DNA of 6,868 bases from Opitutia bacterium UBA3151 (GCA_002364975.1 DEYT01000039.1:4319-11186); one strand, 5' to 3'; shown: positions 1-6,648, counted from the stretch's first letter. A program made the numbers and translations. Notes: generated by a model from the sequence alone, not told the origin.

Positions 1-21
1 AAAACACATTGTATTAAAAAA

Positions 22-69
22 TAGTCGGGATGGATAGATTCAAACTTTCGGCCTCCTGCTCCCAAAGCA
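22..69 (-). pseudogene. Decayed 3' fragment of tRNA-Pro (candidate attachment-site remnant)
   Basis: This stretch matches 782-829 of the intact tRNA-Pro gene, ungapped, at 43 of 48 positions. On the minus strand it runs from the end of the 5' anticodon stem through the anticodon loop, variable loop, T arm, acceptor 3' strand and terminal CCA (now CTA). The last 22 positions (48-69, anticodon arm and variable loop) are identical. The five changes (23, 31, 35, 42, 47) all lie in the T arm, acceptor strand or CCA. Four of them are transitions toward A/T, and one breaks a T-stem pair. Beyond position 69, toward the 5' half of the tRNA, similarity falls to near chance, so no functional tRNA is encoded. 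A 3'-only copy beginning in the anticodon stem is typical of attachment sites used by tyrosine recombinases. A decayed full-length tandem tRNA is the alternative. Confidence 0.8.
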
Positions 70-218
70 AACCTAAAAACTAGTAATTATCACCCCCTCT
101 AAGGCGATGTTTCCCGCTTGCTGACATCTCTGTAAATCTAATTCACTTTATGGATCAACTAGTAAACTCGTGTTGGATCAAAGGTTGTGAATGTAATCGT
201 TCAGTTCTTACATGGATT
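70..218. other. Noncoding stretch, no gene recognised
   Basis: No convincing coding region or RNA is visible on either strand. Short plus-strand reading frames crossing this part have no family resemblance and overlap the opposite-strand membrane ORF. The only pattern seen is a 9-base direct repeat, AACTAGTAA, at 78-86 and 157-165, which is short enough to be chance. Confidence 0.5.
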
Positions 219-452
219 TCACGACCCTCGATATTTTTTCCTTTCGTTTTTCTTACGGTCAGGTTTTTCTGGAAAAAATGGTTTCATGATCATGCAGATC
301 CCGCATATAAGACCAAAAGCAATTGGATATACTACAACAAATGCTATGAAAGAGTCAGGTGAAAGTCCAAAGAGATCAGGAATGATATTTACGCATAAGA
401 GCCAAGTTCCAACACAAAGAAAAATGGTTATGAATGTCGCTGCAGTTTGCAT
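219..452 (-). CDS. Hypothetical small membrane protein with two predicted helices
   Basis: The ORF encodes 77 residues from the ATG at 452; a TTG directly before it (455) would add one. Two hydrophobic segments are evident, at roughly residues 3-22 (ending in GTWLLCV) and 34-56 (containing AFVVVYPIAFGLICGICMIM). They are joined by a short polar loop with prolines and an Asp. A strongly basic tail follows (KPDRKKNERKKY). This distribution suggests a real inner-membrane hairpin with its charged C-terminus in the cytoplasm. I do not recognise the family. There is no clear ribosome binding site, only a purine-rich AGAAAG upstream. It lies 32 bases downstream of another small minus-strand ORF and inside the proposed element remnant, so it may be leftover cargo. 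A chance ORF in AT-rich DNA cannot be excluded. Confidence 0.4.
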   Translation of the reverse strand: MQTAATFITIFLCVGTWLLCVNIIPDLFGLSPDSFIAFVVVYPIAFGLICGICMIMKPFFPEKPDRKKNERKKYRGS

Positions 453-484
453 CAAGTCGCTTTCTGATTTGATTATTTTCGATC

Positions 485-658
485 TTATCCTCTGATGATC
501 TTTCTTTCAAAAGAACGATCTGCACCCCGGATACACCGTGCATTAACCGAGACAACCCTACCCTTCTTAAAGTAAGTTGGTGGATTTCCTTCGCGTGAAA
601 TTTCCAGTACCCACTTTATAACTCCACGAACGATTCGCTTCTTATTTGAAACCTTCAT
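485..658 (-). pseudogene. Short basic ORF, possible broken integrase N-terminus
   Basis: This is a 57-residue ORF with ATG at 656-658 and TAA at 485-487. It begins MKVSNKKRIVRGVIKWVLEI and continues with SREGNPPTYFKKGR. The pattern of a basic start, a K-W-x-L-E-I strand, a polar Gly-Asn turn and a T-Y-F-K strand resembles the N-terminal arm-binding beta-sheet domain of tyrosine integrases. The expected following helix and the core-binding and catalytic domains are missing. It faces the same way as the tRNA and starts about 125 bases beyond the tRNA 3' end, where integrase genes of tRNA-integrated elements usually sit. The resemblance is a weak pattern judgement. It could equally be an unrelated small protein or a spurious ORF. 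Confidence 0.3.
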
Positions 659-682
659 GTTGCCAAAATTGTTGCCAAAATA
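659..682. repeat. 12-base tandem direct repeat (GTTGCCAAAATT, two copies)
   Basis: Copy one is 659-670 and copy two is 671-682; they differ only at the last base. The repeat abuts the ATG of the minus-strand ORF that ends at 658. Within an integrated-element remnant, paired direct repeats of about 10 bases beside an integrase gene could be arm-type integrase binding sites or a regulator site. The repeat is seen directly; its role is speculation. Confidence 0.6.
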
Positions 683-721
683 ACATAAATTTATCGATAT
701 TTATTAAGTTTCTGAAGTAAA

Positions 722-753
722 CAAAAAAGAGACCCTCATTACTGAGAGCCCCT
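722..753 (-). terminator. Intrinsic terminator of tRNA-Pro
   Basis: On the minus strand the sequence AGGGGCTCTCA pairs with TGAGGGTCTCT around a GTAA loop, a GNRA-type tetraloop. The 11-base-pair stem includes three G-U pairs and is followed by a run of six T (complement of 723-728). It begins 29 bases after the encoded CCA end of the tRNA, the usual place for a tRNA terminator. It lies on the side that would belong to the integrated element. Confidence 0.8.
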
Positions 754-781
754 AATTTGCAGGGTTTGACGCTATTTTAAA

Positions 782-859
782 TGGTCGGGACGGAGAGATT
801 CGAACTCTCGGCCTCCTGCTCCCAAAGCAGGCGCGCTAACCAGACTACGCTACGTCCCG
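782..859 (-). tRNA. tRNA-Pro (anticodon UGG)
   Basis: The minus strand folds as a complete cloverleaf. The acceptor CGGGACG pairs with CGTCCCG. The D stem is GCGT/GCGC with a TGGTTA loop motif. The anticodon stem CCTGC/GCAGG encloses loop TTTGGGA, giving anticodon TGG in the DNA. The T stem GAGAG/CTCTC encloses TTCGAAT. The discriminator is A and the 3' CCA is encoded (782-784). The UGG anticodon reads CCA and CCG, and by wobble or modification often all proline codons. The gene is transcribed away from metH. Its 3' half is duplicated in decayed form at 22-69. Confidence 0.97.
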
Positions 860-871
860 TAAAGATGGAAT

Positions 872-899
872 ACAATAGACTTTAATCTAAAATTGGCAA
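872..899 (-). promoter_or_regulatory. Probable sigma-70-type promoter of tRNA-Pro
   Basis: On the minus strand TTGCCA (complement of 894-899) and TATTGT (complement of 872-877) are separated by 16 bases. The -10 box ends 12 bases before the mature tRNA 5' end at 859, which leaves a short 5' leader for RNase P to remove. Spacing and position are good and the box matches are moderate. Confidence 0.45.
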
Positions 900-926
900 A
901 GTAAATTGTTTTTTTTATTTTTCAGA

Positions 927-954
927 TTGCCCTCATATCATATCAACATATCAT
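927..954 (+). promoter_or_regulatory. Possible metH promoter
   Basis: TTGCCC (927-932) and TATCAT (949-954) are 16 bases apart and match the bacterial consensus at four and five of six positions. Transcription would start near 961 and give a very short leader. The -10 box lies inside the palindrome at 942-965, so a bound protein there would block RNA polymerase. A second TATCAT at 936-941 has no good partner box. This is a motif reading only. Confidence 0.35.
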
Positions 955-965
955 GATATGTTGAT
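942..965. promoter_or_regulatory. Perfect 24-base palindrome before metH, probable operator
   Basis: The left half ATCAACATATCA is exactly the reverse complement of the right half TGATATGTTGAT, with no spacer, and it ends 6 bases before the metH ATG. The word CATATCA occurs directly at 934-940 and 947-953 and inverted as TGATATG at 954-960, so there may be three half-sites. There is no T-run, which argues against a terminator. The likeliest role is a site for a dimeric helix-turn-helix repressor of metH. ArsR-family SahR-type regulators are known to control methionine-cycle genes in some bacteria, but I cannot confirm a consensus match. Confidence 0.65.
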
Positions 966-971
966 GCGTTT

Positions 972-3900
972 ATGAAAAACTTTTCAGAACTTAGACCAAG
1001 TGAAGAAGATTTGAGAGCCCTTCTTCAAAAAAAAATACTAATTATGGATGGTGCCATGGGGACCATGATTCAACAGGAAAAGTTGGTTGAAGATGATTTT
1101 CGTGGCGAACTTTTCAAAAGCCACAAAGGAGATCTCAAGGGAAACAATGATCTTCTCAGTCTTACTCGGCCCGATGTTATTCGTAATATTCATAAAGCTT
1201 ACTTTGAAGCTGGGAGTGATATGGTTGAGACCAACACCTTCAGTGCTACCAGTATTGCCATGGCCGACTACAACCTGGAAGAAATCGTTTATGATCTCAA
1301 TGTTGCCTCAGCTAAAATCGCTAGACAAGCTGCGGACGAGGCTATGAAAAAAAATCCGAGCCGACCAAGGTTTGTTGCTGGAGCTATTGGCCCAACAAAC
1401 AGAACAGCTTCCTTATCTCCTGATGTTAACGATCCATCCTTACGCAATGTAAATTTTGATCAATTGGTACTTTCCTATTATGACCAAATCAAAGCTTTGG
1501 TTGAAGGAGGTGTAGATATTTTACTTCCTGAAACTACTTTTGACACCCTCAATCTAAAGGCTGCAATTTTTGCGATTGAAAACTTTTTTGATGATCTCGG
1601 TAAGAGGCTTCCAGTAATTATGTCCATTACGATTACCGATGCCTCAGGTCGGACTTTATCGGGTCAAACTACTGAAGCTTGCTGGAATTCAATTGCTCAT
1701 GCTAAACCATTGGGGATTGGCCTCAATTGCGCCTTGGGTGCAGATGCCATGAGAACTTACTTGCAGGCACTTTCCAAAAATGCGGATTGCTATGTCCACT
1801 GCTACCCAAATGCTGGCTTGCCCAACCCACTTGCGGCAACTGGATATGACGAAAAACCGAATGATACTGCTTCATCCTTGTTTACCTTTGCCGACGAGGG
1901 GATTTTAAATATGGCCGGAGGCTGTTGCGGCACCACCCCCGAACACATCCATGTGATTGCCCAGAAGCTTGAGCAGGCGGAGCCAAGAAGAGTACCCGAA
2001 GTTGAGCCAGCCCTTAGATTAAGTGGATTGGAACCCTTTGAACTCAAAGGGCAAGTAACTTCACTTACCACGGTAGGCGAAAGGACCAATGTTACCGGGT
2101 CGCCCCGTTTTCGAAAATTGATCGAGGCTGAAGATTATGACTCCGCTCTTAAGGTTGCAAAGCAACAGGTTGAAAATGGGGCTAATATATTGGATGTGAA
2201 TTTTGATGCCGCTTTACTCGATGGTGAAGCTTGTATGAAAAAGTTTTTAAACCTTGTTGCTTCAGAACCAGATATTTCCAAGGTTCCGATCATGATTGAC
2301 AGCTCCAAATGGTCAGTTATCGAAGCGGGCTTAAAGGTGATTCAGGGCAAATGCATTATAAATTCGATTAGCCTAAAAGAAGGGGAAAAAACCTTCAAAA
2401 ATCATGCACGACTGGCAATGAGATATGGGGCTGCAGTTGTAGTAATGGCATTTGATGAAAAAGGACAAGCTGCGACTCTCGAAGATAAGGTTAGAATTTG
2501 CGAGCGAGCCTATACTATTTTAGTCGATGAAGTCGGATTTACTCCAAGCGATATAATTTTTGATCCCAATGTCTTAACTCTGGCAACCGGGATGGAAGAA
2601 CACAACTCCTACGGGCTTGATTTCATTGATGCACTCAGAGTAATTAAAAAACGTTGCCCCTTTGCTCGTACAAGCGGTGGTATCAGCAATGTTTCGTTTT
2701 CTTTTCGTGGAAACAACATGGTACGAGAAGCCATGCATGCCTCGTTTCTTTATCATGCCTGCCACGCAGGGCTTGATATGGGAATCGTAAACGCTGGAAT
2801 GCTGGCAGTGTATGACGAAATAGATCCGAAACTTCGTGATCGTGCAGAAGCAGTTATTTTGAACAAAAATCCGGAAGCAGGAGAACAATTACTTGAATAC
2901 GCAGAGAAAGTTAAAGACCAGAATTCCAATCGAAAATCAGATGGTCCAGATCTTTCCTGGCGGAAAAAACCAGTATCCGAAAGACTTTCCTACTCTCTTG
3001 TAAAAGGGATTGGAGATTATGCGGAACAAGACGCAGAAGAAGCCAGAATCTTGTTGGGCAGACCACTTGAGGTGATTGAAGGCCCGCTAATGGACGGGAT
3101 GAAAGTCGTTGGTGACCTTTTTGGAGACGGCAAAATGTTTTTGCCTCAGGTTGTCAAAAGTGCCCGGGTTATGAAAAAGGCAGTGGCCTACCTTGAACCC
3201 TTTATGGAAGCTGAAAAAGATGGAAAAGGGTCAAAGAAGCGAGGCACCATGGTCATCGCCACCGTAAAAGGTGATGTCCATGACATTGGCAAAAACATCG
3301 TCGGAGTTGTTTTGGCATGCAATAATTGGGAAGTTATTGACTTGGGAGTCATGGTTTCGTGCGATAAAATCTTAGAAGCTGCACGGAAACACAATGCCGA
3401 TGTTATTGGTTTAAGCGGACTCATTACCCCATCCCTTGACGAAATGATCCATAACGCTCAGGAAATGCAAAAAGGTAAATTTGCGATTCCGCTCTTAATT
3501 GGAGGTGCCACTACCAGTAAAGCTCATACCGCCATCAAGATAGCTCATCACTACCGCAATGCTGTTGTGCAGGTCCCCGATGCTTCCCTTGTGGTTAATG
3601 TTTGCAACGATTTAACTCAAGAAGATAAAAAAAAGGATTTTATAACTAAGTTGAAAGCAGATCAAAAGAAAGTCAAAGACCAACACGAAAAGCGCGGTGA
3701 AAGGCCCTTAGTGCCTCTCGTTGAGTCTCGCACTTTAGGATTTGAAATAGACTGGGAACGAGTAGATGTTCCTCAGCCTTTTAAAGAAAAACTTGGAGTT
3801 CATTCTTTTAAAGCCGAACTAACCGAAGTTTTGGAATATTTTGATTGGTCTCCATTCTTTTGGTCCTGGGAGTTGAAAGGGAAATTTCCTGATATTTTAG

Positions 3901-4685
3901 ATCGTGGAGAGGTCGGTAAAGAAGCGAGCGAGCTTTATGAGAATGCTCAAAAACTACTGAAGCGAATAATAAAAGAAAACGCCTTTATTTGTGAAGCAGT
4001 GGTTGGTATTTGGCCTGCCCATTCTGTCAGCGATGATGTAGAAATTTTTGAAGATCTGGAGAAATCTAAAAAATTAGAAACTTTTCATTTTTTACGCCGC
4101 CAACAATCCTTGCCAAACAAACCACATTTCTGCCTCTCCGACTTCATTGCTCCCAGAGAATGTCAAAAACTTGATTACCTAGGTGCCTTTGCGGTATGTG
4201 CTGGGCAAGGGGTAGAAAAGCTTGCAAAGGAATTTGAAGATCAAAACGATGATTATTCCTCGATTATGATAAAGGCTTTGGGAGATAGGTTTGCCGAGGC
4301 GATGGCAGAACTTACTCATAAAAAAGTTCGTGAGTGGTGGACTTACGGAATGCATGAAAACCTAGACAACAAAGCTCTTATTCGTGAAGAGTATCAAGGT
4401 ATCCGTCCAGCTTCTGGCTACCCAAGCCAACCGGATCATACCGAAAAGGATACCATCTGGAACCTCCTCAATGTGGAGGAAAAAATTGGGCTTGAATTGA
4501 CTGAATCTCGTGCAATGAATCCAGGGTGCTCGGTCTCTGGGCTCTACTTTGCGAACCCTGAGGCACAATACTTCAATGTTGGAAGACTTGGGAGAGATCA
4601 GGTAGAAGATTATGCTCTCCGAAAGGGTTGGAATAAAAAAAAGGCAATGAAGTGGTTGCGACCCAATTTGGGTTTCGATGAGTAA
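972..4685 (+). CDS. metH: Cobalamin-dependent methionine synthase MetH
   Basis: This cytosolic enzyme transfers the methyl group of 5-methyltetrahydrofolate through cob(I)alamin to homocysteine, giving methionine and tetrahydrofolate. The protein has 1237 residues, close to the 1227 of E. coli, and is collinear with it. The homocysteine domain (about 20-335) has DGAMGTM at 26-32 and zinc ligands C253, C318 and C319. The folate domain (about 362-625) has GERTNVTGS and SGGISNVSFSFRG. The B12 cap (about 665-755) contains the conserved GPLMDGMKVVGDLFGDGKMF. The B12 domain (about 757-890) has D768-x-H770-x-x-G773 with the cobalt-ligating His, then GLSGLITPSLDEM and IGGATTS. The C-terminal reactivation domain (about 920-1237) has RPASGYP at 1145-1151 for S-adenosylmethionine. 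All key residues are present, so the enzyme should be active and repairable. No clear Shine-Dalgarno precedes the ATG, which the family alignment supports. A palindromic operator lies just upstream. Confidence 0.98.
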   Translation: MKNFSELRPSEEDLRALLQKKILIMDGAMGTMIQQEKLVEDDFRGELFKSHKGDLKGNNDLLSLTRPDVIRNIHKAYFEAGSDMVETNTFSATSIAMADYNLEEIVYDLNVASAKIARQAADEAMKKNPSRPRFVAGAIGPTNRTASLSPDVNDPSLRNVNFDQLVLSYYDQIKALVEGGVDILLPETTFDTLNLKAAIFAIENFFDDLGKRLPVIMSITITDASGRTLSGQTTEACWNSIAHAKPLGIGLNCALGADAMRTYLQALSKNADCYVHCYPNAGLPNPLAATGYDEKPNDTASSLFTFADEGILNMAGGCCGTTPEHIHVIAQKLEQAEPRRVPEVEPALRLSGLEPFELKGQVTSLTTVGERTNVTGSPRFRKLIEAEDYDSALKVAKQQVENGANILDVNFDAALLDGEACMKKFLNLVASEPDISKVPIMIDSSKWSVIEAGLKVIQGKCIINSISLKEGEKTFKNHARLAMRYGAAVVVMAFDEKGQAATLEDKVRICERAYTILVDEVGFTPSDIIFDPNVLTLATGMEEHNSYGLDFIDALRVIKKRCPFARTSGGISNVSFSFRGNNMVREAMHASFLYHACHAGLDMGIVNAGMLAVYDEIDPKLRDRAEAVILNKNPEAGEQLLEYAEKVKDQNSNRKSDGPDLSWRKKPVSERLSYSLVKGIGDYAEQDAEEARILLGRPLEVIEGPLMDGMKVVGDLFGDGKMFLPQVVKSARVMKKAVAYLEPFMEAEKDGKGSKKRGTMVIATVKGDVHDIGKNIVGVVLACNNWEVIDLGVMVSCDKILEAARKHNADVIGLSGLITPSLDEMIHNAQEMQKGKFAIPLLIGGATTSKAHTAIKIAHHYRNAVVQVPDASLVVNVCNDLTQEDKKKDFITKLKADQKKVKDQHEKRGERPLVPLVESRTLGFEIDWERVDVPQPFKEKLGVHSFKAELTEVLEYFDWSPFFWSWELKGKFPDILDRGEVGKEASELYENAQKLLKRIIKENAFICEAVVGIWPAHSVSDDVEIFEDLEKSKKLETFHFLRRQQSLPNKPHFCLSDFIAPRECQKLDYLGAFAVCAGQGVEKLAKEFEDQNDDYSSIMIKALGDRFAEAMAELTHKKVREWWTYGMHENLDNKALIREEYQGIRPASGYPSQPDHTEKDTIWNLLNVEEKIGLELTESRAMNPGCSVSGLYFANPEAQYFNVGRLGRDQVEDYALRKGWNKKKAMKWLRPNLGFDE

Positions 4686-4695
4686 TTTCCCCCCT

Positions 4696-4724
4696 TTGGC
4701 ATTGCAGGATGGCCCCTGTAAAAG
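4696..4724 (+). promoter_or_regulatory. Weak candidate promoter for thrS in the metH-thrS gap
   Basis: TTGGCA (4696-4701) and TAAAAG (4719-4724) are 17 bases apart within the 51-base gap. The start site would fall near 4731, leaving almost no leader. No terminator follows metH, since the only hairpin there (CAGG/CCTG at 4706-4718) has a four-pair stem and no T-run. Read-through from metH is therefore an equally good explanation of thrS expression. Confidence 0.2.
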
Positions 4725-4736
4725 TAAATAGGTTGG

Positions 4737-6587
4737 ATGAAGCAAATGTCACCCTTAGAGGAAATTCGCCATTCAGCAGCTCATGTTTTAGCAACTGCGG
4801 TACTTCGATTGTATCCTAAAACGAAGCTTGATATTGGTCCACCCACGGATAATGGCTTCTATTATGACTTTGATTCGGAGGTGTCTTTCACACCCGAAAT
4901 CCTCGATAAAATAGAGGATGAAATGAAGAAAGTAATAAAGGAGAATCAAAGATTTAAGCGATTTGAAGTGAGTCGGGAAGAAGCCATTTCCATCATTCAC
5001 GAAATGGAACAAGAAATTTACAAACTGGGTCGCTTGGAAGACATACCCGAGGGTGAAAAAATTTCATTCTACCAAAATGGTGAATTTCGTGATCTTTGTG
5101 CAGGTAGTCACATATCCTACACCAAAAAAATTAAAGCTTTCAAATTATTGCACACTTCTGGTTCGTACCATCGTGGCGATTCTTCGAATAAACAACTGCA
5201 GAGAATTTACGGCACTGCTTTTGCATCGAAAGACGAATTAAAACAATACCTTGAACAGATCGAAGAGGCGAAAAAAAGGGACCATCGAAATTTAGGGAAA
5301 GATTTAGGACTTTTCCATATTGATGAAATGGTTGGTCAAGGTTTGGTTCTCTGGAAACCAAATGGTGCCATTATACGTCAAGAGCTCGAAGGCTTCATTA
5401 CATCTGAGCTGACTAAACAGGGATATTCACAAGTCTATACTCCTCATATCGGAAAGCTTGATCTGTTTCGTACCTCTGGTCATTTTCCATATTACCAAGA
5501 CTCACAGTACCCACCAATCATTCAGCGTGATTGCCTGTCACGATTTGCAGATGAAGACCGATCCACTGCCGAACTTGCAGACAAATTAGATGAAGGAGAT
5601 ATCGAAGGCTACCTGCTGAGACCGATGAATTGCCCTATGCATATAAGCATCTACAAATCCGAACAAAGATCTTATCGAGAACTTCCTATCCGTCTCGCTG
5701 AATTTGGAACTGTATACAGGTGGGAGCAGTCGGGAGAACTTAATGGAATGACCAGAGTACGCGGCTTCACTCAAGATGATGCTCATCTTTTTCTCAGAGA
5801 AGAACAACTCCAAGAAGAGATCCAAGGCTGCCTTGGCTTAGTTAAGCTTGTGTTCTCGGTTCTAGGCATGAGCGACTATCGAGTCCGCGTTAGCCTTCGA
5901 GATCCTGATTCCGACAAGTATGTTGGGGATACCGAAGGTTGGAACAAAGCGGAAGAGGCCCTAAGGCTAGCCGTGAAAACTTTGGGTGTTGAATATGTCG
6001 AGGAGATAGGAGAAGCAGCATTTTACGGCCCCAAGATCGATTTCGTGGTCAAAGATGTGATTGGGCGTGAATGGCAACTAGGCACTGTACAAGTTGACTA
6101 TAACCTCCCTGAGAGGTTCGATTTGTCTTATGTTGGTTCGGATAATCAAAACCATCGACCCGTCATGATTCATCGAGCTCCATTTGGCTCAATGGAAAGG
6201 TTCTGCGGACTGCTAATTGAACACTTTGCGGGAAATTTTCCCACTTGGCTTGCTCCTGAACAGGTGCGAATCTTACCGATGAACGATGATCTAAACCAGC
6301 ATTCGTATCAGATTTTAAACCACCTTAAGAAGAACGGAATTAGAGCTTCCGTAGATCAACTGTCAGCAAAGCTAGGTGCTAAGATTAGAAAAGCAGAAAC
6401 AGATAAAATACCACACATGATCATTGTTGGTAAGAGAGAGGCAGAAGAGTCAAAAGTTTCTGTGCGTTCTCGAAACAATCCCTCCTTTGATGGAACCTAC
6501 TGTCTGGATGAATGTACCAAAAAAATTCTCCATGAAATCGACACCAAAACCTTACCGGCTCATAGGGAGAGCATGACGGTAAACTAA
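4737..6587 (+). CDS. thrS: Threonyl-tRNA synthetase, lacking the TGS domain
   Basis: This cytosolic class II synthetase charges tRNA-Thr with threonine using ATP. It has 616 residues against 642 in E. coli. The N-terminal TGS domain (about 60 residues) is absent: the editing domain starts at once with HSAAH (H12, H16), and an in-frame TAA at 4725-4727 rules out an upstream start. The editing site is completed by C121 and H125 (DLCAGSH). In the catalytic core (about 185-500) the zinc ligands are C299 (MNCP), H350 (QDDAH) and H479 (MIHRA). Motif 2 includes RVRGFTQDD (340-348) and motif 3 includes GSMERF with R488. The anticodon-binding domain spans about 505-605. A polar insert of about 25-30 residues (about 258-290) precedes MNCP compared with E. 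coli. All catalytic and editing residues are intact, so it should be active and able to edit serine. The start at 4737 has only a weak AGG; the ATG at 4746 is an alternative. Confidence 0.97.
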   Translation: MKQMSPLEEIRHSAAHVLATAVLRLYPKTKLDIGPPTDNGFYYDFDSEVSFTPEILDKIEDEMKKVIKENQRFKRFEVSREEAISIIHEMEQEIYKLGRLEDIPEGEKISFYQNGEFRDLCAGSHISYTKKIKAFKLLHTSGSYHRGDSSNKQLQRIYGTAFASKDELKQYLEQIEEAKKRDHRNLGKDLGLFHIDEMVGQGLVLWKPNGAIIRQELEGFITSELTKQGYSQVYTPHIGKLDLFRTSGHFPYYQDSQYPPIIQRDCLSRFADEDRSTAELADKLDEGDIEGYLLRPMNCPMHISIYKSEQRSYRELPIRLAEFGTVYRWEQSGELNGMTRVRGFTQDDAHLFLREEQLQEEIQGCLGLVKLVFSVLGMSDYRVRVSLRDPDSDKYVGDTEGWNKAEEALRLAVKTLGVEYVEEIGEAAFYGPKIDFVVKDVIGREWQLGTVQVDYNLPERFDLSYVGSDNQNHRPVMIHRAPFGSMERFCGLLIEHFAGNFPTWLAPEQVRILPMNDDLNQHSYQILNHLKKNGIRASVDQLSAKLGAKIRKAETDKIPHMIIVGKREAEESKVSVRSRNNPSFDGTYCLDECTKKILHEIDTKTLPAHRESMTVN

Positions 6588-6597
6588 ATTCGTTTAC
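6579..6597 (+). terminator. Weak hairpin at the end of thrS
   Basis: GTAAAC (6579-6584) pairs with GTTTAC (6592-6597) across a seven-base loop that contains the thrS stop codon. A T-rich but interrupted tract (TTCTTCGTTCT) follows. The stem is AT-rich and only six pairs long, so termination would be inefficient. It may instead be a chance inverted repeat. Confidence 0.25.
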
Positions 6598-6620
6598 TTC
6601 TTCGTTCTGAAAATCAAATT

Positions 6621-6648
6621 TTGCCAATCATCATTTACCAAATAGATT
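6621..6648 (+). promoter_or_regulatory. Possible promoter for yidD
   Basis: TTGCCA (6621-6626) and TAGATT (6643-6648) are 16 bases apart in the 113-base gap between thrS and yidD. The -35 box and spacing equal those of the tRNA-Pro promoter candidate; the -10 box matches at four of six positions. Transcription would begin near 6655. That allows the ATG start at 6701, whereas a GTG start at 6656 would make the message leaderless. Confidence 0.3.

Larger units (their letters stand above)
22..829. mobile_element. Candidate remnant of a tRNA-Pro-integrated element
   Basis: The boundaries are inferred from the direct repeat formed by the tRNA-Pro 3' half (782-829) and its decayed copy (22-69). 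Inside lie a short basic ORF resembling an integrase N-terminus next to the tRNA 3' end, a tandem repeat just upstream of that ORF, and a small membrane-protein ORF of unknown function. The order intact tRNA, integrase end, cargo, tRNA 3' fragment fits a genomic island reduced by deletion to under 1 kb. No intact recombinase is present, so the element would be immobile. The repeat is seen directly; the mobile origin is inference. Confidence 0.45.

Noticed and set aside
78..165. 9-base direct repeat AACTAGTAA at 78-86 and 157-165 as element ends
   Set aside because: Too short, and without matching inverted ends or a transposase; chance is the simplest explanation in AT-rich DNA.
150..495. Two overlapping plus-strand reading frames (70 and 102 residues)
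   Set aside because: Their compositions look random and they lie opposite the better two-helix ORF. No ribosome binding site or family resemblance was seen.
942..965. Palindrome as an intrinsic terminator
   Set aside because: No T-run follows on the plus strand and it directly abuts the metH start. On the minus strand it would lie upstream of the tRNA promoter, where nothing needs terminating.
860..971. Possible SAM or cobalamin riboswitch before metH
   Set aside because: The space is only about 110 bases, shared with the tRNA promoter and full of T-runs. I see none of the conserved riboswitch cores; the palindrome is perfectly two-fold symmetric, as expected of a protein site.
1802..3424. 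Minus-strand reading frames inside metH (78 to 104 residues)
   Set aside because: They are shadows of metH. The plus frame carries all conserved methionine synthase motifs, and the opposite frames show no recognisable domains.
4686..4736. T-box or other leader control of thrS
   Set aside because: The gap is only 51 bases, far too short for a T-box leader, and contains no T-box-like sequence or strong hairpin.
4362..4794. Minus-strand frames across the metH-thrS junction (127 and 73 residues)
   Set aside because: They mostly overlap well-supported coding sequence on the plus strand and lack family resemblance or start signals.
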